Source: Oscillospiraceae bacterium (lineage in GTDB: Bacteria > Bacillota > Clostridia > Oscillospirales > Oscillospiraceae). From it: DNA of 14,462 nt. The notes under the pieces were generated by a model. It did no database searches. It saw nothing but the letters and a program-made list of their open reading frames with translations, and was not told the DNA's origin. The DNA lies in contig JAISKY010000225.1 of the NCBI GenBank assembly GCA_031260745.1, positions 1-14,462 on the forward strand, in the 5' to 3' direction. Numbering within the stretch: the first letter of the stretch is position 1; each line of letters starts with the position of its first letter. The position numbers were made by a program, and so were the translations under genes. This document shows, one piece after another, positions 1 through 7,792 of the stretch.

Positions 1-847
1 TTTCGGCTTCCTCGCACAGTCTGATATAGCTTTGATGTCTGGAGTGTGCGATTTTACCCGCCTCCAACGCTGCGATTACCGCGCAATCGGGTTCTTTCAG
101 GTGCCGGCAATCGGAGAACCGGCACTCGCCCTCGTATGGCTCGAACTCGCGGAAGGTTCCGGCAACGTCCTCAATTGTCAGGTTTTCGCTTTCGAGTTTG
201 GAGAATCCCGCGGTATCAATCACGAACGTCGGAACATCGCCGGATTTTATCGGCGGAAGTTCGTAAAGCTCCGTGTGGCGGGTGGTATGCCGACCGCGTC
301 CTAGCTTTCGGCTTACTTCCCCAATCGGCAGATTCAGCGTGGTTAACGCGTTAAGCACACTGCTTTTTCCTACGCCGGAGTTACCCGTGAACGCGCACAG
401 CTTACCGTCAATCGCCGCTCTAAGCTCGCTAAGTCCCTCTCCGGTTATCGCGCTGACTCTAACCGTAGTAAATCCGATGCTTTTGTACGTCGAGTAAAGC
501 TCGTCGGCGGTATCTAAATCGGCTTTGTTAACTACAATCAGCGGTTCGCAGCCTCGCAGTTCCGAGATTGCAATCATCTTGTCAAGCACGAACGGGTCAG
601 TCACGGGAATCGCGCCGCTGGCAAGCAACGCGATAATATCCACATTCGCGACGGGCGGACGCTCAAACACATTTTTACGCGCGCCAAGCTCCCAAACCGT
701 CAAATCTTTAAGCAACGCTTTGTCGCCGACCAACGGAGTTATTCCGTCAAGCCTGAACTTCCCGCGCGGCTTGCATACCAATGTTTCCTCCGGGGTTCTG
801 ACTGTATACGTACCGCTCATCGCGCGGACGATTACGCCTTCTGTCAT
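1..847 (-). CDS. rsgA: Small ribosomal subunit biogenesis GTPase RsgA (3' end cut by window edge)
   Basis: Circularly permuted GTPase that acts late in 30S subunit maturation. I translated the minus strand from the ATG at 847-845 and the frame stays open for 282 codons to the window edge, so only a few C-terminal residues are probably missing (family about 290-300 aa). Visible in order: N-terminal OB-type domain (about 1-65, ending in the family phrase RPPVANVD at 63-70), G4 NKAD (107-110), G5 VSA (131-133), Walker A/G1 GNSGVGKS (155-162), G2 GRHTT (185-189), G3 DTAG (211-214), and the zinc knuckle with C242, C247, H249 and C255. The G4-G5-G1-G2-G3 order is the permutation diagnostic of RsgA/YloQ. 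It starts 3 nt after the prkC stop and has only a weak Shine-Dalgarno, so translation is probably coupled to prkC. In B. subtilis the orthologue (cpgA) is also next to prkC. Confidence 0.96.
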   Translation of the reverse strand, partial: MTEGVIVRAMSGTYTVRTPEETLVCKPRGKFRLDGITPLVGDKALLKDLTVWELGARKNVFERPPVANVDIIALLASGAIPVTDPFVLDKMIAISELRGCEPLIVVNKADLDTADELYSTYKSIGFTTVRVSAITGEGLSELRAAIDGKLCAFTGNSGVGKSSVLNALTTLNLPIGEVSRKLGRGRHTTRHTELYELPPIKSGDVPTFVIDTAGFSKLESENLTIEDVAGTFREFEPYEGECRFSDCRHLKEPDCAVIAALEAGKIAHSRHQSYIRLCEEAE

Positions 848-850
848 TCT

Positions 851-2869
851 CTAGCCGATTATCAGACCGGAACTCTCGGTCGGCGTAGGCTCGGCGGTTG
901 CGGGCGTACTGCTTGGAGTAGGAGCGGGCGTTTCACTTGGCGTTGGTTCGGGGGTAGGCGACGGCGTTGGCGTAGGCGTACTCTCCGGAGTTTGCTCCGG
1001 TTCCTGAGTAGCCGGAGGGTCGGTTTCGCTTAACAGATTTTCGGAATCGCCGTCCGTCGGAGTCGGAGTAGCGTTCGGGTCAACGTAATCCTCCGCAAGC
1101 GTTCCGTCCGAAATCATCAGGTCAATTTTGGTATGCTCTTTAACGTCGGTGTTGGCGGCAATGTTTTGAGACAGTACAGTCCCGTACGGTTTTTCGTTGG
1201 CAATCGCCGTAACGTCGCCCACGGTTAGGTTTGAGCCTTCAATTATTATCTTAGCATCCTCGACAGAGCGGTCAATCAGGTCGGGCATAGTTTTATACTT
1301 AATCTCCGGACCTTTACTGACAATCATTGACACCGTATCGCCGGGGTGAAGTACCGTACCCTCCGATGGAATGGTGCTGATTATATACCCCTCCGTTACC
1401 GTTGCCGAAAGCTGGAACGCTTCCTCCGTAATGTCCTCTACGTTCAGCCCTAAGCCTTTTAGTTTGACAATCGCGTCGCGGTAGTCCACCTTGTTTATCA
1501 AGTCAGGCATTGAGATTGTTTCCGCTCCGTTTGACACGACAAGCGTAACCGGGATTGGCTCGCCAGTCTGCATACGCTTGATTGACTTCGCGGCTGGATT
1601 CTGCGAGATAACGTAGCCCTCGCGAACAAGGTCGCTCGGTTCAAGTTTGCGGGTGAATACGAAATAATCTTTGTACTGAGCGTCGCCGTATATTACCTCG
1701 TAACTTATGTTCGTCCAATCCGGAACTTCAACGTCCAGCGACGGTTCGGGGTTAAACCAGTCTTTGCCCGCGTAGTTCCACAAAAATACTACCAACCCGA
1801 CGGCGCATATCAGAACAAGCAATACGCACATCATCACTACGTTGCGGCGAGCTTTTTTGACTGATTCTTTGTACTTGCGTTTTTCAGTTTCTTTATCAAC
1901 CCTGTTAACGCGAGCGCTCAGACTGCCACCCGTATCGTCGCCGCTACGGTTCTCTTTCGGATTGCTCATATCAATTATGGGCGTTACGCTTGCGGCTAAG
2001 TCCTCGTAGTCGAACTCCGTTTCGGGGTGTCTGCGGAAAGTTTCCAAATCCTCAAACAGCGCGTCCGCGGACGGATAACGCCTTGTCAAATCCGGCGACA
2101 TCATACGCAGAACAATCGCCTCAAGCCCTTTAGGGATGTCCGGATTAATCTCACGCGGCGACAGCGGCGTACTTGTAAAATGCTGTAACGCAATCGCGAC
2201 GGAGTTCTCGCCCTCAAACGGCAGTCGTCCCGTCAGCATTTCGTATAGCACTACGCCGAGCGAATATATATCAGTCCGCTTATCCACCGGACTGCCCTTA
2301 GCCTGCTCCGGCGAAATATAATGCACCGAACCCAACGTGTCTTTGGTAAGCGTATTGCTTTTCGTAGCGAGCCGCGCTATGCCGAAGTCCGTTACCTTAA
2401 CGCTGGAATCGTGCAGCAGCATTATATTATGCGGTTTTATATCGCGGTGGATTATGCCCTTACTGTGAGCGTGTATCAACGCCTTGGTTATCTGAGCCAC
2501 AAAATGTAAAGACTCTTTCCATGTCAGGGCGCCTCCGCGTGACTGCATATACTCTTTCAGCGTCAAACCCTCGATGTACTCCATTACGATATAATCGGGG
2601 TTCGTTGAGCGGCTTACGTCGTATACGTTGACAATGTTAGTATGCGAAAGCATAGCGACGGCTTTTGACTCGTTCTGAAAGCGGTCTCTGAATTCCGAAT
2701 CTATCGCGAGTTCGTCTTTCAGTATTTTTACCGCGACAAAACGGTCCAGCTTATGGCATCTTGCCTTGTAGACAAGCGCCATTCCGCCCGCGCCGACACG
2801 CTCCAGAATCTCATATCGTTCATCTAACATCATCCCGATATACTTATCTTTGATATGGTTATTATCCAT
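851..2869 (-). CDS. prkC: PASTA-domain Ser/Thr protein kinase (PrkC/Stk1/PknB type)
   Basis: Membrane Hanks-type kinase that senses peptidoglycan fragments or lipid II outside and phosphorylates cytoplasmic targets. The 672 residues contain a kinase domain (about 19-280) with glycine-rich loop GAGGMA (26-31), ATP lysine K48, catalytic HRDIKPHN (141-148), DFG (161-163), an activation loop with Thr173, Thr175 and Thr178 as likely autophosphorylation sites, and SPEQ (186-189). A basic juxtamembrane linker (about 318-342) leads to one transmembrane helix (about 343-365). Three PASTA repeats follow (about 378-447, 450-519, 525-588), then an extracellular Thr/Pro/Ser/Glu-rich tail (about 596-672) that probably spans the cell wall. 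All catalytic residues are present. The start is fixed by GGAGG at 2875-2879, 5 nt upstream. The partner phosphatase prpC lies 72 nt upstream, the standard pairing. Confidence 0.97.
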   Translation of the reverse strand: MDNNHIKDKYIGMMLDERYEILERVGAGGMALVYKARCHKLDRFVAVKILKDELAIDSEFRDRFQNESKAVAMLSHTNIVNVYDVSRSTNPDYIVMEYIEGLTLKEYMQSRGGALTWKESLHFVAQITKALIHAHSKGIIHRDIKPHNIMLLHDSSVKVTDFGIARLATKSNTLTKDTLGSVHYISPEQAKGSPVDKRTDIYSLGVVLYEMLTGRLPFEGENSVAIALQHFTSTPLSPREINPDIPKGLEAIVLRMMSPDLTRRYPSADALFEDLETFRRHPETEFDYEDLAASVTPIIDMSNPKENRSGDDTGGSLSARVNRVDKETEKRKYKESVKKARRNVVMMCVLLVLICAVGLVVFLWNYAGKDWFNPEPSLDVEVPDWTNISYEVIYGDAQYKDYFVFTRKLEPSDLVREGYVISQNPAAKSIKRMQTGEPIPVTLVVSNGAETISMPDLINKVDYRDAIVKLKGLGLNVEDITEEAFQLSATVTEGYIISTIPSEGTVLHPGDTVSMIVSKGPEIKYKTMPDLIDRSVEDAKIIIEGSNLTVGDVTAIANEKPYGTVLSQNIAANTDVKEHTKIDLMISDGTLAEDYVDPNATPTPTDGDSENLLSETDPPATQEPEQTPESTPTPTPSPTPEPTPSETPAPTPSSTPATAEPTPTESSGLIIG

Positions 2870-2941
2870 TCTTTCCTCCCGGAATAACTTTTGACATTAT
2901 TGCCTAACCGCGCTGTTTATGCCGTTAAACTGTCATAGTAT

Positions 2942-3721
2942 TCAACTTTCCAATAATACGACGGTTACATTATCCGTCGCGCCGCGTCCCAGCGCGATGT
3001 CAAGACACCGCTGAACCGCCGTATCCGCGTCGCCGTATAACAGCTCAAACGCGATTTCCCTTGAATCCGCTTCGTTGCTTAGTCCGTCCGAACACAGCAA
3101 AAGCAAATCGCCGGGATTGAGGTCAATGTCGAAAAAATCAGGCAGCGTATTCGCGTCCGCGCTTAACGCGCGTGTTATCAGGTTGCGGTTCGGGTGATAC
3201 CGCGCTTCCTCGCGCCTGAGTTCCCCGCGGTCTATCATATCCTCGACCAGCGAGTGGTCTTTCGTAACCTGAGAAATCGAGCTGTCCTCGCCGTTCCGGT
3301 CACGCCGTACGAGATAACAGCGGCTGTCGCCGACGTTCACCACCACTGTTCTGCCGTCCGCCATCGCTACAACTCCAACCAGAGTCGTACCCATATCGCT
3401 GCATCGCGGGTCACTTCTGGCGCGAGCCAGTATCGCGTCGTTCGCCACCGTAATCGCGCCCGACAACAATTCCTTTATCATATCCGGCTCCGGAATTTTC
3501 TCGGCTTCCTTCAACCCGGACTTAACCACGCGTACGAAGTATTCAACGGCAATCGCGGACGCGACGTTTCCGCTTTTCGCGCCGCCCATTCCGTCACAAA
3601 TTACGCATATCGCGCACTCCGTCGGAGCCGTAATCTCACCGATTGTCAGCACCTCGGCGTGATACGCGTCCTGATTTTCTTTCCGGACTTTTCCGTTGTC
3701 TGTTATGCCCCAGACTTTCAA
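2942..3721 (-). CDS. prpC: PP2C-family Ser/Thr protein phosphatase (PrpC/Stp type)
   Basis: Mn2+-dependent phosphatase expected to reverse phosphorylation by the adjacent PrkC kinase in the cytoplasm. It is 259 aa, a normal length. PP2C motifs are all present: RKENQDA (13-19, metal Asp18), DGMGG (43-47), MGTTLV (110-115), NVGDSR (129-134), KDHS (154-157), SDG (211-213, Asp212) and GATDNVTVVLL (247-257, Asp250). No transmembrane segment is visible. The start codon is TTG (3721-3719): an in-frame TGA lies just upstream, the nearby ATG at 3726 runs into a stop after two codons, and the next in-frame Met is inside the DGMGG motif. AGGAG at 3733-3737 sits 11 nt before the TTG. The gene follows rlmN by 62 nt and precedes prkC by 72 nt on the same strand, so one operon is likely. 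Confidence 0.97.
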   Translation of the reverse strand: MKVWGITDNGKVRKENQDAYHAEVLTIGEITAPTECAICVICDGMGGAKSGNVASAIAVEYFVRVVKSGLKEAEKIPEPDMIKELLSGAITVANDAILARARSDPRCSDMGTTLVGVVAMADGRTVVVNVGDSRCYLVRRDRNGEDSSISQVTKDHSLVEDMIDRGELRREEARYHPNRNLITRALSADANTLPDFFDIDLNPGDLLLLCSDGLSNEADSREIAFELLYGDADTAVQRCLDIALGRGATDNVTVVLLES

Positions 3722-3746
3722 AGCATATCACTCTCCTGTCCCGAAC

Positions 3747-3763
3747 GCGGAAATTCATTCCGC
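3747..3763 (-). repeat. Small inverted repeat upstream of the prpC ribosome binding site
   Basis: GCGGAA (3747-3752) and TTCCGC (3758-3763) form a perfect 6-bp stem around a 5-nt loop, in the rlmN-prpC intergenic gap 9 nt upstream of the prpC Shine-Dalgarno. It is not followed by a U-tract, so it is not a convincing terminator. It could be a small mRNA hairpin affecting prpC translation or stability, or chance. Confidence 0.3.
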
Positions 3764-3783
3764 TCATTCTGTTATGTCAATGT

Positions 3784-4863
3784 TTATTCATAATACCGCA
3801 AAAATTTAACCGTTAAATTTTTTTTTTGCAGTCTTAACTGTCCGCAAGCCGCCGCTATATCGGCTCCAAGCGTTCTTCTGACCGTCGCGTTTACGCCCAT
3901 AGCGACTAACTTCCCGCAAAACGCGTGAGCGTCGCCCGGCTCAAATTGTCCGGCGGCTTCATTCAGCCGGATAATATTCACGTGACCTCCGACGCTTTTG
4001 ATTTTCTCCGCTAGCGTTTCCGCTTGAGCGTCGCTGTCGTTTACGCCCTTTATCAAAGCGTACTCGTAGCTTACCCTACGTCCCGTAATCTTGCTGTACC
4101 GCAGACACGCCTCCAACAGCTTGTCAACGCCCGTAACGCGATTTATCGGCATTAAACTGCTCCGCGTTTCGTCGTCGGGAGCGTGAAGCGATATTAACAA
4201 GTTACATTGTAACCCATAAGAGGCCAGTTTGTCAATACCCTCAATTATTCCGCACGTAGAAATTGAGATATGCCGCATTCCGATATTCAGACCAATCGGC
4301 GAACCCTTAGCCCTGCCGCCCGGCGCGAACAGCGGATTATTTACAAGCTCCAGGAACCGCAGAACCTCGTCAATGTTGTCCATCGGCTCGCCGATTCCCA
4401 TTAGGTCAACTCTGGAGATTTGTTCGCCGCTTTCGCGCTGCGCGAACAATATCTGGTCTAACATTTCGCTCGCGGTAAGATTTCTCGAAAAACCGTTTGG
4501 CGGCGACGCGCAAAACGCGCAGCCCATCTTACAACCGGCTTGAGTGGAAATGCAAATACTATTTCCGTAGTCGTACCGAAGCAGTACGCTTTCAATCGCG
4601 TTACCGTCGGGAAGCCGCCATAAAAATTTTATCGTTCCGTCAAGTTCGCTGACGAGTTTGCGCTCCAATATAGGCGCGGTCAAAACGAAACGCTTTTCCA
4701 GTTCGGCGCGAAGTTTCTTGGGGAGTTCGCTGATTTCTCCGAAGTCGGCGGCGCCGCGACCGTATATTCTACGGATTATCTGCTCCGCGCGGTAACGAGG
4801 TAAACCCATACCGATTATTTCGGAAGTTATCTCATCGGGAGTCATTTGCTTAATATCCACCAT
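3784..4863 (-). CDS. rlmN: Dual-specificity 23S rRNA/tRNA adenine-C2 methyltransferase RlmN (radical SAM)
   Basis: Radical SAM enzyme that makes 2-methyladenosine at 23S rRNA A2503 and at A37 of some tRNAs. Numbering from an upstream in-frame ATG at 4872 (residue 1), the [4Fe-4S] ligands are in CKMGCAFC (C114, C118, C121), the SAM-binding GEP is at 161-163, ISTCG at 204-208 and SLHAPDDETR at 228-237. The second catalytic cysteine is C343 in ACGQL. About 15 residues follow ACGQL, encoded partly by an A10 run. I prefer the ATG at 4863 (MVDIKQMTPDEI...): it matches where RlmN proteins normally begin, and the ATG at 4872 overlaps a near-consensus -10 box and so should lie upstream of the transcript. 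A third option is the ATG at 4845, preceded by a weak GGTGG. First gene of the rlmN-prpC-prkC-rsgA operon. Confidence 0.96.
   Translation of the reverse strand: MVDIKQMTPDEITSEIIGMGLPRYRAEQIIRRIYGRGAADFGEISELPKKLRAELEKRFVLTAPILERKLVSELDGTIKFLWRLPDGNAIESVLLRYDYGNSICISTQAGCKMGCAFCASPPNGFSRNLTASEMLDQILFAQRESGEQISRVDLMGIGEPMDNIDEVLRFLELVNNPLFAPGGRAKGSPIGLNIGMRHISISTCGIIEGIDKLASYGLQCNLLISLHAPDDETRSSLMPINRVTGVDKLLEACLRYSKITGRRVSYEYALIKGVNDSDAQAETLAEKIKSVGGHVNIIRLNEAAGQFEPGDAHAFCGKLVAMGVNATVRRTLGADIAAACGQLRLQKKNLTVKFLRYYE
3801..3827. repeat. AT-rich inverted repeat plus T10/A10 homopolymer at the 3' end of rlmN
   Basis: AAAATTTAAC (3801-3810) and GTTAAATTTT (3812-3821) are perfectly complementary around one base, and the T run covers 3818-3827 (A10 on the rlmN coding strand). 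The A10 run encodes Gln-Lys-Lys-Asn after the conserved ACGQL motif, so polymerase or ribosome slippage here would change only the last dozen residues. On the plus strand it resembles a weak hairpin plus T-tract, but it lies inside a leftward gene. Confidence 0.6.
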
Positions 4864-4870
4864 AAAGCGC

Positions 4871-4899
4871 ATTCTACCCTACTTTCGCTTATTTGTCAA
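4871..4899 (-). promoter_or_regulatory. Sigma-A-type promoter of the rlmN operon (leaderless geometry)
   Basis: On the minus strand TTGACA (4894-4899, perfect -35), a 17-nt spacer and TAGAAT (4871-4876, 5 of 6 for -10). The predicted transcription start is at about 4864-4863, which is the A of the in-frame ATG at 4863. An rlmN transcript from here would have essentially no 5' leader. Confidence 0.75.
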
Positions 4900-4906
4900 G
4901 TATCTC

Positions 4907-4935
4907 TTTACTTTTTGATAAATTTATGTTATACT
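4907..4935 (+). promoter_or_regulatory. Sigma-A-type promoter of recD2 with extended -10
   Basis: TTTACT (4907-4912, 4 of 6 for -35), a 17-nt spacer and TATACT (4930-4935), with TG at 4927-4928 giving an extended -10. The predicted start is near 4942, leaving a leader of about 34 nt. Its -35 is only 7 bp from the -35 of the divergent rlmN promoter. Confidence 0.6.
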
Positions 4936-4975
4936 GTTTTGTAACTATTGTTAGAAAGTCACGAGAAAACAGCCT

Positions 4976-7183
4976 ATGACGCAAAGTTTGACAGAAATAA
5001 CCGGAGCTGTCGCCGCCGTTATTTATCGCAATGAAGATAACGGCTACGCGGTGCTTCGTCTTACCCAAACCGACGGGGGAGAAACCGTCGTCGTCGGTAC
5101 TATGCCCTCCGTATTGCCCGGCGAACAGCTAACACTGCGCGGAGTGTGGACTACTCACCCTACTCACGGTTCGCAGTTCAAGGCTGAGCATATCGAATCC
5201 CGTTTGCCGCAAACTCAGGGTGAAATTTATAATTTTCTCGCGTCAGGCGCGGTCAAGGGTTTAGGTCCCGCGCTGGCTAAGTCAATCGTGGAGCAATTCG
5301 GAGAGGACACGCTCCGCGTAATGGAGGACGAACCTTTCCGCCTGTCGGAAATCAAGGGTATTACCGAAGAAAAAGCGAAACTTGTCGGCGAAGCGTTCAA
5401 AAAGCAAAGCGCGTTCCGCAGACTCGCGGAATTTTTCGACGAGAGCGAACTCGATTTACGCTACGCTCTGAAAGTTTACAATACATACGGCGAAAATTCC
5501 GTTTCCGCGTTGCGCGGTAATCCGTATTTGCTTACGGACGAGTATTACGGCGCGGAATTTGATGAGTGCGACAAACTGGCGCAAAAACTCGGATTCGCTC
5601 CTGACAGTTTGGAGCGCGTACAGGCGGCGGCGATTTTCGTATTGCGTCACAATTCCGAAAACGGTCACGTTTTTGTTCCGCTTAGGAAACTTGTTCCCGC
5701 TACGCGTAATCTTATCGGCGTTCCGCTTGATATTATCGAGGACGCGATTGAATGTCTTGCGGATTCCGGCGAACTTATAGCCGACGACGCGGGCGGCGAG
5801 CGCGTAATCTATCTGCGCGGACTGCACGAAGCCGAAGTTTATATTGCCAAACGGCTTAGAAAAATGTCGGCGTACGAGAAGCAAGCTTCGTATAACCCGG
5901 ATAATATATGGAAAGAATTGAATATGGCGATAGAACCCGCGGAGGGTCAGCGTACGGCGGTAATTCAAGCCGCCACTAAGTCCGTGCTTATCCTTACCGG
6001 AGGTCCCGGCACAGGTAAAACTACCACGGTACGCGCGATTATCACGCTTTTCGAGCGTATGGGTTTGAAAACGTCGCTTGCCGCTCCGACGGGCAGAGCC
6101 GCGAAGCGAATCTCGGAACTCTGTGACCGCGAGGCTCAGACGATTCACCGCTTACTTGAAGTTAAATTCGACGACCACGGCGGCGGAATGTATTTTGCCC
6201 GCGACGAGCAAACTCCGCTGGCCGCCGACGCGGTTATACTGGACGAAACCTCAATGATTGACGTTGAGCTGATGCAAGCGTTGCTTAGAGCTTTGAAACC
6301 TAACTGCCGGCTGATTATGGTCGGCGACGCCGACCAACTTCCGAGCGTCGGACCGGGCAACGTGTTCCGCGATATACTTAACAGCGGCGTCGTGCCGACC
6401 GTCAGGCTTACCGAGGTTTTCCGACAGGCGGCGGAAAGTTTGATTATCCGGAACGCTCACCGTATCAATAACGGCGACGCTCCGGAACAGGGCAAAAAAA
6501 CCGACGATTTTTTTGTACTCACGTGTCCGAACGCCGAAGCCGCCGCGGTATTGATTGAGGAGCTTTGCGTAAATCGCCTCCCGAAGAATATGGGCGTACC
6601 GGCGGAGCAAATCCAGGTTCTTACGCCTACGCGCATTAACGCTACCGGAACTCACGAGCTTAACCGCCGCTTGCAAAACGCGCTTAACCCTCCCGGCGAG
6701 GGCAAAGCCGAACGGCAGTTCGGTAACGTCATATTCCGAGTCGGCGACCGCGTAATGCAAACGCGTAACAATTACGAGCTTCAATGGACGCGTCAAAACG
6801 GAGAAATCGGCGAGGGCGTATTTAACGGCGACATCGGACGCGTTATCGGCGTCAGCGCTAAGGAGCAATCCCTGACCGCGGAATTTGACGACCGCGCCGT
6901 AGTCTACGCGTTCGACCAGCTTACGGAGCTTGAACCCGCGTTCGCTATGACCGTCCATAAGGCTCAGGGCAGCGAATACAGAGCCGTTATACTCGCGCTG
7001 ATGAACGTACCGAAAACTTTACTTGCGCGTTCGGTGCTGTATACGGCGGTTACAAGGGCGCGCGAACTGTTGATAATCGTCGGCGACGGAAATTTAATAC
7101 ATCAGATGACCGCGAACGACCGACCAAATAAGCGGTATTCCGCTCTATGCGCCAGAATGACGGACGACGATGATACTGATTGA
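4976..7183 (+). CDS. recD2: RecD2-type ATP-dependent 5'-3' DNA helicase (SF1B)
   Basis: Stand-alone RecD-like helicase of bacteria lacking RecBC, acting in repair and replication-fork maintenance. The 735 aa show the RecD2 plan. An N-terminal OB-like region (about 8-75; VIYRNEDNGYAVLRL is the family opening) is followed by helix-hairpin-helix repeats (about 85-190) and then the helicase core. Core motifs: Walker A GGPGTGKTT (342-350), motif Ia APTGRAAKR (370-378), Walker B LDET (422-425), motif III GDADQLPSVGPG (450-461), motif IV-like TEVFRQ (479-484), VHKAQGSEY (660-668) and TAVTRAR (690-696). All ATPase residues are intact and the length is normal. The Shine-Dalgarno before the ATG is weak (only a GAG-like match), but no other start fits the N-terminus. 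It overlaps comF by 14 nt, so the two are probably co-translated. Confidence 0.96.
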   Translation: MTQSLTEITGAVAAVIYRNEDNGYAVLRLTQTDGGETVVVGTMPSVLPGEQLTLRGVWTTHPTHGSQFKAEHIESRLPQTQGEIYNFLASGAVKGLGPALAKSIVEQFGEDTLRVMEDEPFRLSEIKGITEEKAKLVGEAFKKQSAFRRLAEFFDESELDLRYALKVYNTYGENSVSALRGNPYLLTDEYYGAEFDECDKLAQKLGFAPDSLERVQAAAIFVLRHNSENGHVFVPLRKLVPATRNLIGVPLDIIEDAIECLADSGELIADDAGGERVIYLRGLHEAEVYIAKRLRKMSAYEKQASYNPDNIWKELNMAIEPAEGQRTAVIQAATKSVLILTGGPGTGKTTTVRAIITLFERMGLKTSLAAPTGRAAKRISELCDREAQTIHRLLEVKFDDHGGGMYFARDEQTPLAADAVILDETSMIDVELMQALLRALKPNCRLIMVGDADQLPSVGPGNVFRDILNSGVVPTVRLTEVFRQAAESLIIRNAHRINNGDAPEQGKKTDDFFVLTCPNAEAAAVLIEELCVNRLPKNMGVPAEQIQVLTPTRINATGTHELNRRLQNALNPPGEGKAERQFGNVIFRVGDRVMQTRNNYELQWTRQNGEIGEGVFNGDIGRVIGVSAKEQSLTAEFDDRAVVYAFDQLTELEPAFAMTVHKAQGSEYRAVILALMNVPKTLLARSVLYTAVTRARELLIIVGDGNLIHQMTANDRPNKRYSALCARMTDDDDTD

Positions 7184-7790
7184 CGCGCTATTCCCTAAGT
7201 CGTGCGCTTTTTGCGGCAAAGCCGCCGAAAGCGACGGTATTTGTGACAAATGCCGCGAAACATTACCGTGGTATGGAACGCGGGAAACGCTCGGCGGCGG
7301 TTTAACGGTGACCGCTCCGCTGAAATACGAGAACACCGCCAGAGCCGCGTTACTGCGCTTCAAGTTCAAAGGCAGAACGCAATACGCGAAGCCGTTCGCC
7401 GTACTGATGTCCGCGTGCGTACGCAACTACTACGGCGGGGAGTTTGACGTTATCGCCTACGTTCCGCTTGGATTTTTCCGCAGGATAAAGCGCGGTTATA
7501 ATCAGACGAAACTGCTCGCGTCCGCTTTGTCGGCGGAGTTCGGGAAAGTCAGGGTTATCGCTCCGCTTAGGAAGCGTTCTCGAAAGGCGAACAGCTCGCT
7601 TGGTAAGGACGAACGAGCCGCAAACGTCAGAAACGCGTTCACGCTAAAGCGCGGCGCGGACGTTCGCGGTAAACGGATACTGCTGGTAGACGACGTACTA
7701 ACCACCGGCGCGACGCTTTCAGAGTGCGCGTCCGTACTGCTTCGAAACGGCGCGGAGCGCGTTATGTGCGTCACAGTATGCAGAGCTTAA
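7170..7790 (+). CDS. comF: ComF family protein (ComFC-like phosphoribosyltransferase fold)
   Basis: ComFC proteins are needed for natural transformation in competent species. They combine a zinc finger with a phosphoribosyltransferase (PRTase) domain, but their molecular activity is poorly defined. The 206 aa begin with the zinc motif C12-x2-C15-x9-C25-x2-C28. Then come RRIKRGYNQ (104-112, the ComF signature before the PRTase core) and the PRPP-binding loop LLVDDVLTTGAT (171-182). Length and order match the family. Its ATG lies inside the end of recD2 (14-nt overlap), and GGA in the recD2 coding sequence may serve as ribosome binding site. In B. subtilis ComFC is encoded next to the ComFA helicase; here it sits with RecD2, so the link to DNA processing is contextual inference. 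No other competence gene is in the window. Confidence 0.94.
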   Translation: MILIDALFPKSCAFCGKAAESDGICDKCRETLPWYGTRETLGGGLTVTAPLKYENTARAALLRFKFKGRTQYAKPFAVLMSACVRNYYGGEFDVIAYVPLGFFRRIKRGYNQTKLLASALSAEFGKVRVIAPLRKRSRKANSSLGKDERAANVRNAFTLKRGADVRGKRILLVDDVLTTGATLSECASVLLRNGAERVMCVTVCRA

Positions 7791-7792
7791 CC

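Noticed and set aside
870..1000. Tandem repeat or CRISPR-like array
   Set aside because: The periodic GGCGTAGGC-like sequence is the coding DNA of the Thr-Pro tail of PrkC; units are irregular and there are no spacers.
3194..3793. Rightward 199-codon open frame opposite prpC
   Set aside because: prpC has every PP2C motif on the other strand; the antisense frame has no recognisable motif or Shine-Dalgarno.
4864..4872. ATG at 4872 as the rlmN start
   Set aside because: It overlaps the -10 box of a near-perfect promoter and adds three residues not expected in RlmN; it remains possible only if transcription starts further upstream.
5456..6958. Two long leftward open frames (about 230 codons each) opposite recD2
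   Set aside because: They are antisense to an unmistakable helicase, have no ribosome binding site and show basic, low-similarity composition typical of shadow frames in this codon usage.
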